Below, piece by piece: positions 49,201 through 61,536 of a stretch of DNA of 64,000 nucleotides. How positions within the stretch are numbered: the stretch's first letter is position 1; each line of letters begins with the position of its first letter. The stretch spans positions 62,001 to 126,000 of the forward strand of contig NW_027254956.1 of the NCBI RefSeq assembly GCF_042242105.1, given 5' to 3'. This stretch comes from Pempheris klunzingeri. Lineage: Eukaryota > Chordata > Actinopteri > Acropomatiformes > Pempheridae. Both the position numbers and the translations under genes were made by a program. The notes under the pieces were generated by a model. That model was not told the origin of the DNA, did no database searches, and saw only the letters and a list, made by a program, of their open reading frames with translations.

Positions 49201-51199
49201 AGTTTACTAAAGACTTTTTTCTGCAAATGTCATCACAGCCTTTGGTTATTGATCACAAAAGTCAACCATTATCTGCTTGCATGTTAAGATTTGGTATGTA
49301 ACCTCAAAACCTACAGATATTTTGGATTGACTATAAATCATTCTGTGAAGCCCGTATCTTTGGAAGAAGCAATCAGTGAAAGCTCCTTTTTGAAATCCTT
49401 TTAAAAATATGTCCAGAGAAAACATTTTTTTTAAAAATAAACGTTCTGGTTCAACTAAAGAATCTAAATACTGTAAATTATCAATGCTCCAACCATCTGC
49501 TGACCCGGTAATCTACAACTGTCATTTGAACCACATGATTTTAGGCAATATTCCCATCTCTTAGGGAGTTGGGGGAAACAAATAACACACGCTCAGAGGT
49601 CTTGTGTTATTAGAACAAAATGTCAATACAATACAATAAACTAGTGTATGCCTTACCCACCTAATTTGGACCTTTAGCCCCAAACACTTGAACTGTATAA
49701 AGGACAAAACCTTGAGACTGTAAGGTGTCCTTTTATATTGTACCTAGCAAAGTGAACATACTGTGTACATGTACAGGGATACTTTGAGGTGAATGTGTGT
49801 AACCTGTCTCATGTCTTTGTATTGGTTTTTAAACCCAATATTATTTGTGTATGTTAAGATGTGTGAGAATCAAGGAACCTGTTTTAATCCATGCTCAAAA
49901 ACACCAACAGAGCAGAGAAGTTCTGTGCATGTTGCCTTTTGTGTTGGTGTATCACTAATATTATACAATAGAAGACAGGGAGGATAAAAAATATGCTTAG
50001 TCATCTTGTCAACCTGTGTTCTGAAAGTTAGTTGCTTTGCAGCAGAAGTGAGTTTTTCCCTTTATGCAATGTAGTTTGCATAAGGTTGACTCATTTACTG
50101 GAAGCAGAGGGGCTTTTGGTAGTGGGGGCAATGATGGATTACTTTCAAGACACCATTAACTTTGCTTGGTGTTACAGAAGGATGAAGCTACGTACTTGAA
50201 GCAGCCTCCACCTCGACAATAGAAATACCACTTTACTGCTTTTAACAGGAAAAGTTAATAGATTTACCTTCTCCAAAGCAGATGGCTGTGTTGTTAATCT
50301 CCAGAAGTTATTCTAGCTGTCACACTAAAAGTATACTAACCTTTTCATTAGGTAAAGGCAGCTGTCAGACAATCTCTGCTGTGAGCACTACCCCCAGGCG
50401 CAGGGAACATACCACACCCACAGCCCTGAAACCTGACTAACTCCTTCCCTCTGAAGAACCCCATCTTGAGAAATATTCCAGTTAATCTATCACAGACATG
50501 AGTGTGGTGCATGATGGCTGTCAACACAAAACACCTTTGGAAGTCTGGTTTAACATTGTTCAGTTATTTAAGATCTGCAGAAAATCAACCTCTTTGCCAA
50601 ACTGTCATTGTGGATTTTAGCCAAACCGTGTAATGGTGGCCATCACGGAGACATGGTGACTTGTGAATGGAGACTTTCCATCGTTTAATCTTATGTGACG
50701 GTATTATCCTGGGGGCCAATTACTGTATGGGGCCCCATTTACTCTTCAAAGTTCAATGAAAGCCACTCTACATTTCAGAGTGCAATGGAAATAAATGTTT
50801 TGTTAGCCTTTTAAATGACTGCCATTAAAAAGATTATCAGATATTTATAGATTTAAATATACTGTAATGTTGTTAGGCAATATGTGCCCAGTTCTTCACG
50901 AAGCAATTTAATTTACACAATATTAAGTAGATTAGGGAGGTGTTCGTTGTACCCTCCAATAGCTGGTATTGGACACTATTAGCTCATTGGCCGTGTTGTG
51001 CTTTGACCACAGGGAAAAGAGAATAGGCTCCTTCACAGTATATTCGGATTTGACTCATTTTCTAAATACCAAGGAAAAGGGATTTGTTTGACTGTTGACA
51101 GATGTCAGAGTGAATAGCTGTGGTTTGTATTAGAGTCCACATCAGGCACTTTTATCATATTCCCACATGTGAAATATCAATGAACATACAAGAACATTA
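43236..51199. other. Eight-kilobase spacer without recognised genes
   Basis: I examined all open frames here and found no family signature, no consistent exon chain and no clear mobile element. In human, TMEM150A, RNF181, VAMP5/8 and GGCX lie between C2orf68 and MAT2A; none is visible. Non-coding RNAs or enhancers cannot be excluded by eye. Confidence 0.55.
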
Positions 51200-51314
51200 A
51201 CGGCACAGATTTGCAAGGAGTAGTTTATTACAGAGCATAAGGAAACTATCCAGTCTAGACATGAAGCATTACAGTATGAGCTACTTGTTCCTCTGGAAGT
51301 TGAACGCATGTTGG

Positions 51315-51348
51315 AAGGGGGAGGGGTGGGCGGGGGGGGGGGGGTGGG
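51315..51348. repeat. G-rich tract (C-rich in the mat2a 3' UTR)
   Basis: Several G runs on the plus strand, the longest about 13 G. In DNA it could form a quadruplex on the plus strand; in mat2a RNA it is a poly-C tract near the 3' end. Confidence 0.8.
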
Positions 51349-51483
51349 AAAGCATATAGGAAGTAGAGGAAATAGAAAAGGCACTCTTACACTTACTGTA
51401 GCCAACGGGATGACTTCCGAGTAGTCAAAAGGGAACAATCCTTTACACTCTATCCCTCACGTTATGGCCATGTAAACAAGGCT

Positions 51484-51506
51484 GGTTTCTCTGTACTACA
51501 CCAACC
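51484..51506 (-). promoter_or_regulatory. METTL16-type hairpin hp6
   Basis: Stem GGTT/AACC with motif TACAGAGAA at 51487-51495. Confidence 0.78.
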
Positions 51507-51657
51507 AAATGTTGCCATTTCATCAGTGAGGATAGGTGAGAGCCAAAGAACTGCTCCAAACATTTTAAATGGGATTTCAAACTGACCCACCTAAAAATAA
51601 CATCTACAGTCCACAAATAAAAAACGGTTGTAAAATAGTCATTGACAGTAGCCAGCT

Positions 51658-51698
51658 GAGGCAGACCAAAGCTTTTCTGTACAACACTCTGGAGCCTC
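51658..51698 (-). promoter_or_regulatory. METTL16-type hairpin hp5
   Basis: Outer stem GAGGC/GCCTC with an inner, imperfect CCAGAG/CTTTGG pairing; motif TACAGAAAA at 51673-51681. Confidence 0.72.
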
Positions 51699-51780
51699 AA
51701 GCAGAACACTGAAAAATGATCAAGTCAAAAAGGAATTCAAGATTCAATAACCGAGTGTCTAAAGCTGCCTTCTGAAACCT

Positions 51781-51802
51781 TGGCTTCTCTGTATCCACGC
51801 CA
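51781..51802 (-). promoter_or_regulatory. METTL16-type hairpin hp4
   Basis: Stem TGGC/GCCA, extendable through GAAAC/GTTTC outside it, with motif TACAGAGAA at 51785-51793. Confidence 0.82.
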
Positions 51803-51892
51803 TGTTTCAGAGAACAAATAAATAGTGTTGAGGTTTGAGTCCATAAGACTCTGTGGCAAAGAATGCACTCCTGTAAGGACAAAGATGGGTAC

Positions 51893-51916
51893 CAGGTTTC
51901 TCTGTAGCTACACCTG
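51893..51916 (-). promoter_or_regulatory. METTL16-type hairpin hp3
   Basis: Stem CAGGT/ACCTG with motif TACAGAGAA at 51898-51906. Confidence 0.82.
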
Positions 51917-52097
51917 CCATCAATATACTTGAGGAGTAAAGGGCCTTTAGTCATCAAACCATAAAAAAGCGAGTGAAACTACATTTAAAAAAATGACTAA
52001 TTTAAAATTGAATTTCAATGCATAAACAATCCAATGTATCCATTGCCATCAAGTATACCCAATACCTCTGCAGACCAGAGCAGTGACATAGCAGCTT

Positions 52098-52120
52098 CTG
52101 ACTTTTCTGTATTACGTCAG
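52098..52120 (-). promoter_or_regulatory. METTL16-type hairpin hp2
   Basis: Stem CTGAC/GTCAG with motif TACAGAAAA at 52103-52111. Confidence 0.78.
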
Positions 52121-52871
52121 AAAACAGCAAAGGTCTGAAGGGGCATCTGCGGCTTTATGCTCATTTAAGAGCTTGAATTAGGATTTGGGTCACCCCTTAG
52201 CCTGCAATGCATAGCATTTTGTGAAAATAGCAATAATCCTTGAATTTTAATTTGTGCCATTCTAGCATCCTCCACAAAGACAAGAGAATAAAGCTAACAA
52301 AAAGGATAAAGAACACCGGGTCAGGGAAGAATTGTACCAGATTGACAAAAGGAGGAATGTTACAAAGAAGCTAAACTAGTCTGGGAAGATACGAGATCAG
52401 ACTGCTCTCCATCTATCAAATTAAAACTTCTAAAATGGACATGGAAAAAAAAAAAAAATCAGATGTTGCACAGACTCCTTACGTCAGTAGCACCAGTAAA
52501 TTAAGAGGGGTATCGCATATAGCCTAATATGCTACCGCCAAGACACTGAATACAAGACTGACGATATCGACGAGTGTGGAATGCCAAAGGAGAACTGATT
52601 GTAGCTATTCAGGCTCTATCACAACGAGAAGCAAGGGAACCTCAAGACCTGGGAGGACATCAAGTACTATGGTGCATGAGTTCATGGAACCCGCCCAATT
52701 CTTTTAACATCAAGTTTCTGAGGCATGCTTCCTATGACCCAGTATGGCGCTGCAACCAGCAGAGAACAGTAACAAGACAAAAGGGAGGGAGGTGGAGTGA
52801 GAAAGGGAGTCATGTGTTAAATGATAATCATTATGAGAGAGAAAAGGGCATTTCACCCCCCGGAATCTTGG

Positions 52872-52902
52872 AGGCTTCTCTGTAGTATACACCAACAAGC
52901 CT
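52872..52902 (-). promoter_or_regulatory. METTL16 hairpin hp1
   Basis: On the transcript strand a stem AGGCTT/AAGCCT encloses a loop ending TACAGAGAA (motif at 52876-52884). It begins 22 nt after the mat2a stop, where hp1, the splicing-control hairpin, is expected. Confidence 0.88.
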
Positions 52903-52923
52903 GGGGGGAAAAGCTTAACAGGT

Positions 52924-55900
52924 TTAGTATTTGAGTTTTTTGGGCACCTCCCATGGGAAGGAGTCTCGGCCAAAGTGGCCATAGGCTGCGGTCCTCTGAT
53001 ACAAGGGCTTCTTCAGATCCAGCTCCCTAGAATACATAATCAACATATTTAACAGCAGTCACATCCAGCCATCTCAAAAACGCACACATGCGTACTCACA
53101 CAGGCATAATGCTCACATTTGCCAGTGGGGAGTGTAGAGAGCCACCAAAAATAATAAATAAATCAAACATCAGACCAGCTCGGTTAAGAAGGAAACACAT
53201 GAAGCTTCGACACTTACCCTGCCAACCACACATCCCTGAGCAGTGTGTTGACTGTCGCTTGCAGATGGAAATCACTTTGCAAAAAAAGGATGCTTATCTA
53301 ACTGATCAACAAGGCTTCATTATGCCAGCATCATATATGTTTAGCCCAATAAATTAGACTTTTGCCCTCACCAATGCCCACGTGTAATATCCTTTGACAA
53401 TATGCCATGTAATTAAGTAGAAAGATATGGCAAACACAGACGCCAAACAAATGCCAGCTTAAGCAAATGGAAATTCTTAATGGCCCTGTAAAGTTTAATA
53501 CATTAATGATTAAATTTACTGGGTGGGGCAACATAAAAAATTAAATTAATAAAACAAACGCAAGGCACAGGAAGGAGCTGGAAGCTGCTATTTCACTGAG
53601 TAGCATGTGGCTTCAGAGGCTATACATTACCTGACAATCACTCCAGGACGGAGATCAAAGTTCCTTTTCACAATATCAAGCAGCTCTCTCTCACTCTTAT
53701 GGGAAGTCCCATAGTGGAAGATAGAAATGGAGAGGGGATGGGCAACTCCAATAGCATAGGACACCTAATGCAACACACACACACAATTACATTGTCATGG
53801 ACAAAAACAAAACACTTCAGGTAGGGACCTTGTGCAGGTCTGTTCTCTAGAATGACAACAGCTGGGTTATGAAACTGCCACTCACCTGGACCAACACTCT
53901 CCTGCAGAGCTCAGCCTTCACCAAAGACTTAGCCACCCAGCGTGCAGCGTAGGCAGCAGAGCGGTCCACCTTTGTGTAATCCTTCCCAGAGAAGGCACCA
54001 CCGCCATGGGCTCCCCAGCCCCCATAAGTGTCAACAATGATTTTTCGTCCCGTCAGGCCAGCATCACCCTGTGATGGAAGACCAGAGGTTACACCGGTAG
54101 GTAACTCACAGGTTTAATAGCTTCTGAAAGCAAGACCCGCTGACATTTACCTGTGGGCCTCCGATAACAAATCGCCCACTTGGCTGCAGGTGGTAAATGG
54201 TGTCATCATCCAAATAGATGCAGGGAACCACAGCCTTGATGACCTTCTCCTTGAGGGCATCTCTCATCTCCTCCAGGCAAATATCCTCATCATGCTGAAC
54301 AGAGATGACAATTGTGTGCACACGCACTGGAAGCATGGCACCACGGTCCTGGCGGTACTGCACAGTAACCTGCGAAGAAGGTGAAAATATAAATGTCTAC
54401 ATCCCACGAACAAAATAAGAATTTAAAATAATTACAGAAAGTGTGCCAGCTCTTACCTGTGTCTTTGAGTCTGGTCGGAGCCATGGAAGGGTGCCATTGC
54501 GACGCAACTCAGCCATCTTAGCATTTAGCTTGTGGGCAAGGACAATTGTGAGAGGCATACACTCCTCCGTCTCATCAGTGGCATATCCAAACATCAAGCC
54601 CTGCGGAGCAAAAGCAAAATTACTCGCGTGTTTTAAGATCACATTCCAGTTAATAAAAAAAGGAGAATAAAAAGGACCAATAGTCAATAATTTCAGAACA
54701 CACATGGTCGACCAAAGTGTTGATTGCCGCTACTGACCTGGTCCCCTGCTCCAATGTCCTCCTCATTGCGATCAATATGAACTCCCTGAGCAATGTCAGG
54801 AGACTGCTGCTCCAAGGCCACAAGAACATTGCAGGTCTTATAGTCAAAGCCTGTGCAGGAAACAGACAATAGCAGGTCGAGACACAGTTCTTAAAATTAA
54901 TACCACAGACAGCTCAATGAAAGGATCAAACTAGAAATACAACAACATGCCACACCTTTGCAGGAATCATCATATCCAATTTGGCGGATGGTGTCTCGGA
55001 CAACTTTCTGGTAGTCCACGGTGGCATGTGATGTCACTTCACCGGCCAACAGGATCATCCCGGTCTTGGCAACTGTCTCTGTAGAAGGCAAGAAAGATGG
55101 TCAATATAAAAACATCCAAGTAGAGCAAATATAAACTTGGAGACAAGAAAAGGAGGCCTTACCACATGCGACTTTGGCATCAGGATCCTGTTTGAGATGG
55201 GCATCTAGAACTGCATCACTGATCTGATCACAGATTTTGTCTGGAAAAAAAAAAAAACGAAAAACCACTAAACACCTGCAGTACTACCAGATGTCTGGAG
55301 TGAACACATCCACTGACACAGTTTACCACGGTAAGACGAGCATCGTGCTCTCAGTGGGAGTGGCTCGGAGCCTCTTAACAGTCGCCATTTCGGCATGTGC
55401 ACATGTGGTGATTAAAGGAGCGCGCGCAACCAACCAGGGAACGCAGGCAGGCGTTATAAACTGATAAACATTAGGCTAATTACACCTTCATAGACTATAT
55501 AAACATAAACTATAAGCCACTGTAGCTAAGACGGGCAGATAGCATTACTGATCACTGCGCCCCGCGTTCCCACAGATTAGCCCGGACGTTCAGCACGTTA
55601 AACACAACGTCAACCAATTGAAAAAACGAACAACATTATATAAAGAAGAGCATTAAAATAACGTTTACAGTGATCAGTGAACCGTGATAGGTTTGCTGTC
55701 GGTGCGTCAGACCCGCGACAGCATCATTTATTCAGCCAAGGTTAGCTAGCTAACACTAGCTAGCAGCGCGTGCTCTTGTGAAACCGGCCCAGCTGCACTC
55801 AAGAAGCGGAAAAAGGCCGAAATGTTCATTTTTATCGAGTCCATCACTAATTAAAACATGACACGTGAAAGTATGATGTTTTAAGGAGGCAAACAAAATG

Positions 55901-56072
55901 ATAAAATCAGTTTCAAATGTCGCTACTTTCGTCAGACAAACTGATACAAAAAAAAAAAAGGGCCGGTGTGTCGGGTCTTACCGGGGTGTCCTTCTCCGAC
56001 CGACTCCGAGGTGAACAAGAAGCAGTCCTCGTCAATGAGGGAGTTATGAAAACCATTCATCTGCCCGTTCAT
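52924..56072 (-). CDS. mat2a: S-adenosylmethionine synthase, MAT2A type
   Basis: Catalyses methionine plus ATP to S-adenosylmethionine, phosphate and diphosphate in the cytosol and nucleus. Nine exons: 55982-56072, 55163-55240, 54956-55078, 54738-54850, 54457-54600, 54151-54369, 53886-54068, 53631-53764 and 52924-53026. They total 1188 nt, 395 aa, the same length as human MAT2A. Landmarks: [20 protein letters not shown] (the ATP and methionine site), [15 protein letters not shown], the glycine-rich [15 protein letters not shown] and the end VPKKLKY. The start [10 protein letters not shown] is the first ATG of the exon. The last intron (53027-53630) has a non-consensus gtaatg donor, which fits the regulated retained intron of this gene. 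The 3' UTR carries the METTL16 hairpins. Confidence 0.97.
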
Positions 56073-56251
56073 CGTGGCTAACGGTGGCTGCTGCTCGTGC
56101 GAAATGTTAGGCGTTAATAAAGAGCTTTTTCTTCTCACTGGCAGCGCCTCGAAGGTGGCTTTATTTATCTTTAGCTCTGTGCTCCGCTGGTGCAGCCCGC
56201 TCTCTCCCGGAGTGTTGATGGTTCAGCCTGAGCCTCATGTCGCAGAGCTCC

Positions 56252-56310
56252 GTATTTATCCCGTCAAGTCAGACGCTCTTACGTCACCGGGAGCTGGACC
56301 GTACCATTGG
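56252..56310 (-). promoter_or_regulatory. mat2a core promoter elements
   Basis: On the minus strand, a TATA-like GATAAATAC at 56252-56260, a CRE/ATF-like TGACGTAA at 56279-56286 and a CCAAT box at 56306-56310, in this order upstream of the start codon. Spacing is plausible but the transcription start is not shown. Confidence 0.5.
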
Positions 56311-59300
56311 GCTTGTGGAGGGGTTAAAGAGGGGTGGGGGGAGAAAAGAGCCTGCGGAGGGGTTAGAGCACACTGTAAGCAAACATGTGCTGTCAATACG
56401 TTACCGTGACACAAGAGCTGTGCTCAATCAGCAGCTTTTACATTAGTAGCTACCTGATCACGCTTAAAGTGTGTGTGTCTCAGTTGCACAGGCAACCTTG
56501 CAGGTCTTGATTCATGCAGGTCGTTAGATGTGACTTTAAAACAGCTGAGTTTGAGGCAGAACCCTACTCCACCTCTCACACACATTCACATTCCTCTTAC
56601 ATTTCCTCATTGCCCTGCCTTGAAACCATCAGTGCTACACTATCTAACTAATCTAACAGGACCTGACCTAACCCCATCTTACCAAACTACGCCTAAAGTT
56701 GGTTCTTCAAGTAGCTCCGGTGACCTTACTTTGCAAAAAAGACAAAGCCAGAACATAAAGTATAGGATTGTGATTGATCCCTGTGTAGAGGGTGGTGCCA
56801 CATGTTTGACAATTCATGTCCTGCTTTATTTTGAGTATGGGAGCATTCACTTGTTCTACACTGGTGAGTTTTTGTGACAGTGACAGTTATGTTTTTATGA
56901 TATTATCAATTTAAAAACTTTTATCAACAAGTAAATAGACTCGCAACCCCCTATAAAAGTTCAGCGTGTTCAGTGTGTGGTGTCTTTAATGAAAGGCCCA
57001 AGTGTACCAGACAGCGAATGTTCCGAAGGAACTATTGTTAAGAGTCTGCTGGTCTAATTCATCTGATAAGGTGCATTAATTTCAGCTATCACACACATGC
57101 TTCCCCGGTGAAACAACCAGATTAACTTGCAAATGCATTTGCAACCAAGTGGAAATTGGACAGTGAAAAGAAGAGCAGAGGCTGGAGATATTGTATCTCA
57201 ACATAACTTGATTATATTTTACTCAAAAAGCTCCCATCTCCCTCTTACCCTTCAGGCCCTGTTGTGTAACACAATCAAAAGCTCTGATTATGAACGTGTT
57301 CTACCTGGGTAGCCAACAGATGGATTTAACTGATTTAACTCTACATGGATGGGTTTGTGGTGTAGGCTCCCAAGCAGGTTCATTTTATTCATTTGAAAAG
57401 GCCACAGGTCTGATACTGAGAGAAGTATCTCTAGGTTCAGTTGGGGAACATTGTATTCACTCAGAGCATGTGATCTTAAACTACAACATTTAGGTCCCCG
57501 TGTTTGAGCCAAATCAAATACTTTCATCCAGAATCTGATGCACAAGTTGAAAGTGGGACATTGTGGTTTTATGGTTTGTTACCCAGACTGGTCCACTAAG
57601 GCAGAGCATGTATGAACGCATAACCTCTACATCCTATATCGTTGTCATTTTGAAAATTTGACATCCTCCACCCAGTTAATTATCACATTTAACAACATCT
57701 GTACATGTGAATGCATGGATTGTCACAGTGACAAAGTGTTTATGAGGGTGTAGAGGACAAAAAACCCTATGGTGTTACAATCAAAGCCCAGTGTTACATA
57801 ACAAGGCAGAGAGACCTGATGATTGATATGATCTACAGTGAGGAGATATAACATGTTCACCTTGCTCTACCCTGTGAAGATTAGACAATGCCAGCAGTGG
57901 CTGTTGGTTAATCTTTATTTCAATGCGAGTTAGAGAATAAAGGGAGCATTGATATCCTACAGTGTGATGAGGGCTATGCTACACACACAGTGGTCATATT
58001 ACCAGAAAAGGTCAAAATTATTTCTCTCCTGGTGGTGCAATCCTAAGAGAAGCTTAACTTAAACATTTCAATTTTGCAATTTTGATGGAAAATTCAGCAA
58101 AATAAACAAACAAAACTAGACTGGCCACATTTATGGCATTATAAGTTGATCAATAATGTCAGTCTGCACCCTTGTAGTCAGTTTTATTCAGTGGTCTTAA
58201 TCGGGCTCATAGTGTTTAGAGTCACAAAACCAAGCAACTCAATCCCTGACCAGTGTTGCATCAGAACAGTACACTCATTTGTCACCATGAATTTGCAGGG
58301 TGGACGCTTTCTTTTCAGAGGGCAAGAGCATGATGCAAGATGCACCTGCTGTTGCCTTCTGCAGGATGTGATGTTGTGTTTGTCGCCCACATTTATTTGG
58401 AAATCCAAAAATAGCATCAACTTCTACTGTAACCTGTAATAAATTGCCACGAGCCGATTTCTTGGCCAAAGCTGAATAACAATAGACTGAAGGTCTACTC
58501 TAAAACTGTCAATCAATGAATCAAGTTCAAATGCATAACTAATTTAAGAACATAAGAGTTTCTGTTTCAGAGTTCCTGTTGCTTTCTGTATCGACGCCCC
58601 CCCCAACTGGTATATCGTGTTTTTACCATGCTTTAGCCTATTCTGACATATGTAACTATCTCAATAGACTGTGCTGCAATAACCCATTTTTCAAGCAATG
58701 TAAATAAATATGTATTGTTAATAAATAAATATGAAGAGACTCAGAAATCAGACAGACAGCACCACTTGATGGGGAGTATATTATTTCTTTGGACAGTGTT
58801 GCACTAGTTTTTGGGTTGGAGAACAAAGCAAGCAACCCCTAAACCCAACCCCTTGTCTCGCTGATCAGATGATTTCACAGAGATAAACCATTTTCTCATA
58901 TGCCAATAAATCAATATCACACAGGCTTGCTAAATTTTTTTTTGTCAATTTCATTCACAATTGTACAAAGACCTGTAGACAAAACAATCTACGCTTCAGA
59001 CAACAAAAGCAACATTTGACCTAAATTTACAAAAATGGAAACCAATCAGACTCTCTCTTCATAGTTCTGAATAGAAAAAGAAAATAACTATCAATATTCT
59101 GTTATATTATTTTGACATTTCCATTGAAATAATGCTCCCTCACTGGCCAGCAGAATTCAGGCTCATTTAATAATTAAATAAGAAAATAAATACATAATTT
59201 AATTAAAATAATCTTTGTGGCATAGATTGTCTCCTATTTTCTGTTTTCTATCATACTTAATATTTGTTCTTTACATAGATATTTCTTCTATTTTAGCCAC

Positions 59301-61536
59301 ATACTTACAAAACAATAACATTCTGTAGACAGAGCATTTTCATTAACATTTCACAATAGATAGTCACTGGTCATGACTGCAGAACTGATCATACCTATCT
59401 AAATTACCTAAAGTTGGACAAAGTCATACAATCTTTAACATTTTAAACATATTACTCTACACAAAGGTCCATTAGATTTTTCATTTCAAAATCAATAAAA
59501 TACATGAATGCACTATGAAATGATTCAAACAATTTCAGATTTATGCAGGCATTACTGTCCTGCATTTTCTTCACCTAACATTTACACTGAAGTTAAATCT
59601 TTATACTGTCCTTACCATGTTTTTCTAACAATTTTCACAGCCACGATTTTAACAAAGAGGAGTCAAAAACAGCACTTTACGGCACAAAAATCACAGTACC
59701 GGAATGTACAGTATGTCCAGCGGCAAACCATGCAAACACAGTCGCACCCCGTTCACTGCCACAGCTACCTATACATACACTCACACACTCACACAACACA
59801 CTCCACCATTCAAAACACACATACGTCCATAAAAACACATACACACAAAAAATGATTACAGACATACACACTGAAGTTACAGCTACAACAGTATACACTG
59901 TCCTACTCTAACAGCCCAAAAGTACAAAGTGTCTAAGATGGTGCATCAGAGGTCACATGGTAACAATGCAACACAACTATAGCGACTATTGTCACTGTCA
60001 GCTAATCACCAGGATCAGTGAGGGAGGATCTGAGTGAGAGAAAACACAAAAACAAATGTAGGAACGGTGAACTGTAAAAAGAAAATCAATCATCAAAATC
60101 ATAGGAAAAACAAAGCATTAGATAGGACTAATTCATTTCTTTGAAATATCACACTAGCTTTGTGATATTTCACATGGTGGAACATGTCAGCTTTGTATTA
60201 TACCTACAATATAATGCAAAGCTCTGTAGTAGCTCTACATGGTAGAGTTCCTGCTCACATTTGTCAGAGAAATCCAGATTAATTATCAGTCAGAGCTTCA
60301 CTTGCCTCCATGTTGGAAACATCATCATCATCTTAAAACAAAAAGTCAAAATCTTAGTATTTGGAACAAAAACAAATCTAATGTGATGTTTGTTTACTTA
60401 GATTATTATTATTACTTGTAGATTATTTCAAAAAGTCACTTCGCTGCTGGGAAAAGTTAGATAAGGCTCATTCATTCACATGAAGTCATGTGAAGCAAAG
60501 CTGCACGTCTCCTGGGTCGGATATTGCTGTAGTTGTTACCACTGCAGCTGGCCAAGCAGAGGCCAACAATTACCAATCTAGCTCTGGCAAGACAGCTATG
60601 CAGTGTCAGCTGACAGCTAGCCTCCCACACCCATCACATCCCACTGCACTGATTTGGCGGTCTATTTAAAGGCCTTTGTGCTCACATTCACTCTGTGCGC
60701 TGACATGTGCAGTGCTGCTGCCATGGCTAACGGCAGAGTTCCCGAACCCCAGTCCCTGCCTGCTTTGGTTCTGCTGTTTTTATGCACCATGGGGGATTTA
60801 ATTCCCATTGGCGGATCATTTGAAATGCTACCTGTATGTTATGTATCATGCTACTGTGTAACGCATGACGAATTTTCAAAGCAGGAAATATCTGCAAGGG
60901 TAGAATCACATCACCAAGTAAAATTGAGTGGCTATGCCCTTATGCAGATTTTCACTATGTCTCTAGGGTCCTCTTGGTGTGAGAGGATTTGTTTCATAAT
61001 AGATACATGTTCCACAACTAAAGCAAACTGAGTGATATGTGAGCAATGTCTGTGTCAAGTATGTCATACTCCTTGTCTCAAAAAAACGTTTTCTGTTGTT
61101 GCAGTATGCAGTTTGCTGACATGACTGCTAGGTGGGTCAGTGCAGAGATTCAAACCGCTGTCCTGGTATAGCGAAGATGGTGTCTAAAAATTAGGAAGTA
61201 ACCACTCTTACTCTACATGACCGTAAATCCTTGAGTATTTCCTAATGCAAGGTGTCAGCTCCCTGTACTGTCCACACCTGAGAACGGACACAGATAGTAG
61301 AAACACAGGACAGAGTGAATGGTTTAAAAACAAAAAATATACAATGTGCACAGCTTAATCAAACAACTCAAGGCAAAGTAAGCCGTCTGGGCAAACCAGA
61401 TGGCTGTTCCTGAAAAGGATGGCATCAGAAACTGTATATTTTCATTACAGAAAGCATACAGCGTAGTGGATGTATTTAATAAAAGACACAACAGTTGGCT
61501 ATGTGATCTGTGACAACAGCAGGACTTGGTTGAACA
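56311..61536. other. Spacer between mat2a and inpp5j, including the inpp5j 3' UTR
   Basis: No gene recognised on either strand; open frames are short and lack signatures. The part nearest 61536 is the 3' UTR of the minus-strand inpp5j gene, of unknown extent. CA-rich sequence lies at about 59755-59850 and a short C-run near 58598. Confidence 0.55.

Larger units (their letters stand above)
51200..52923 (-). promoter_or_regulatory. mat2a: mat2a 3' UTR with six METTL16-type hairpins
   Basis: About 1.7 kb from the stop codon to an AATAAA on the minus strand at 51223-51228. Six stem-loops expose TACAGAGAA or TACAGAAAA, the context METTL16 methylates in vertebrate MAT2A mRNA. One lies just after the stop and five are clustered 800-1,440 nt downstream, the one-plus-five spacing I recall for human hp1 to hp6. 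In mammals methylation marks the mRNA for decay when S-adenosylmethionine is plentiful. When it is scarce, METTL16 stalls on hp1 and promotes splicing of the last intron. Confidence 0.88.

Noticed and set aside
60654-61031. 125-aa plus-strand frame with a hydrophobic start
   Set aside because: No family resemblance, no splice context and ordinary intergenic composition.
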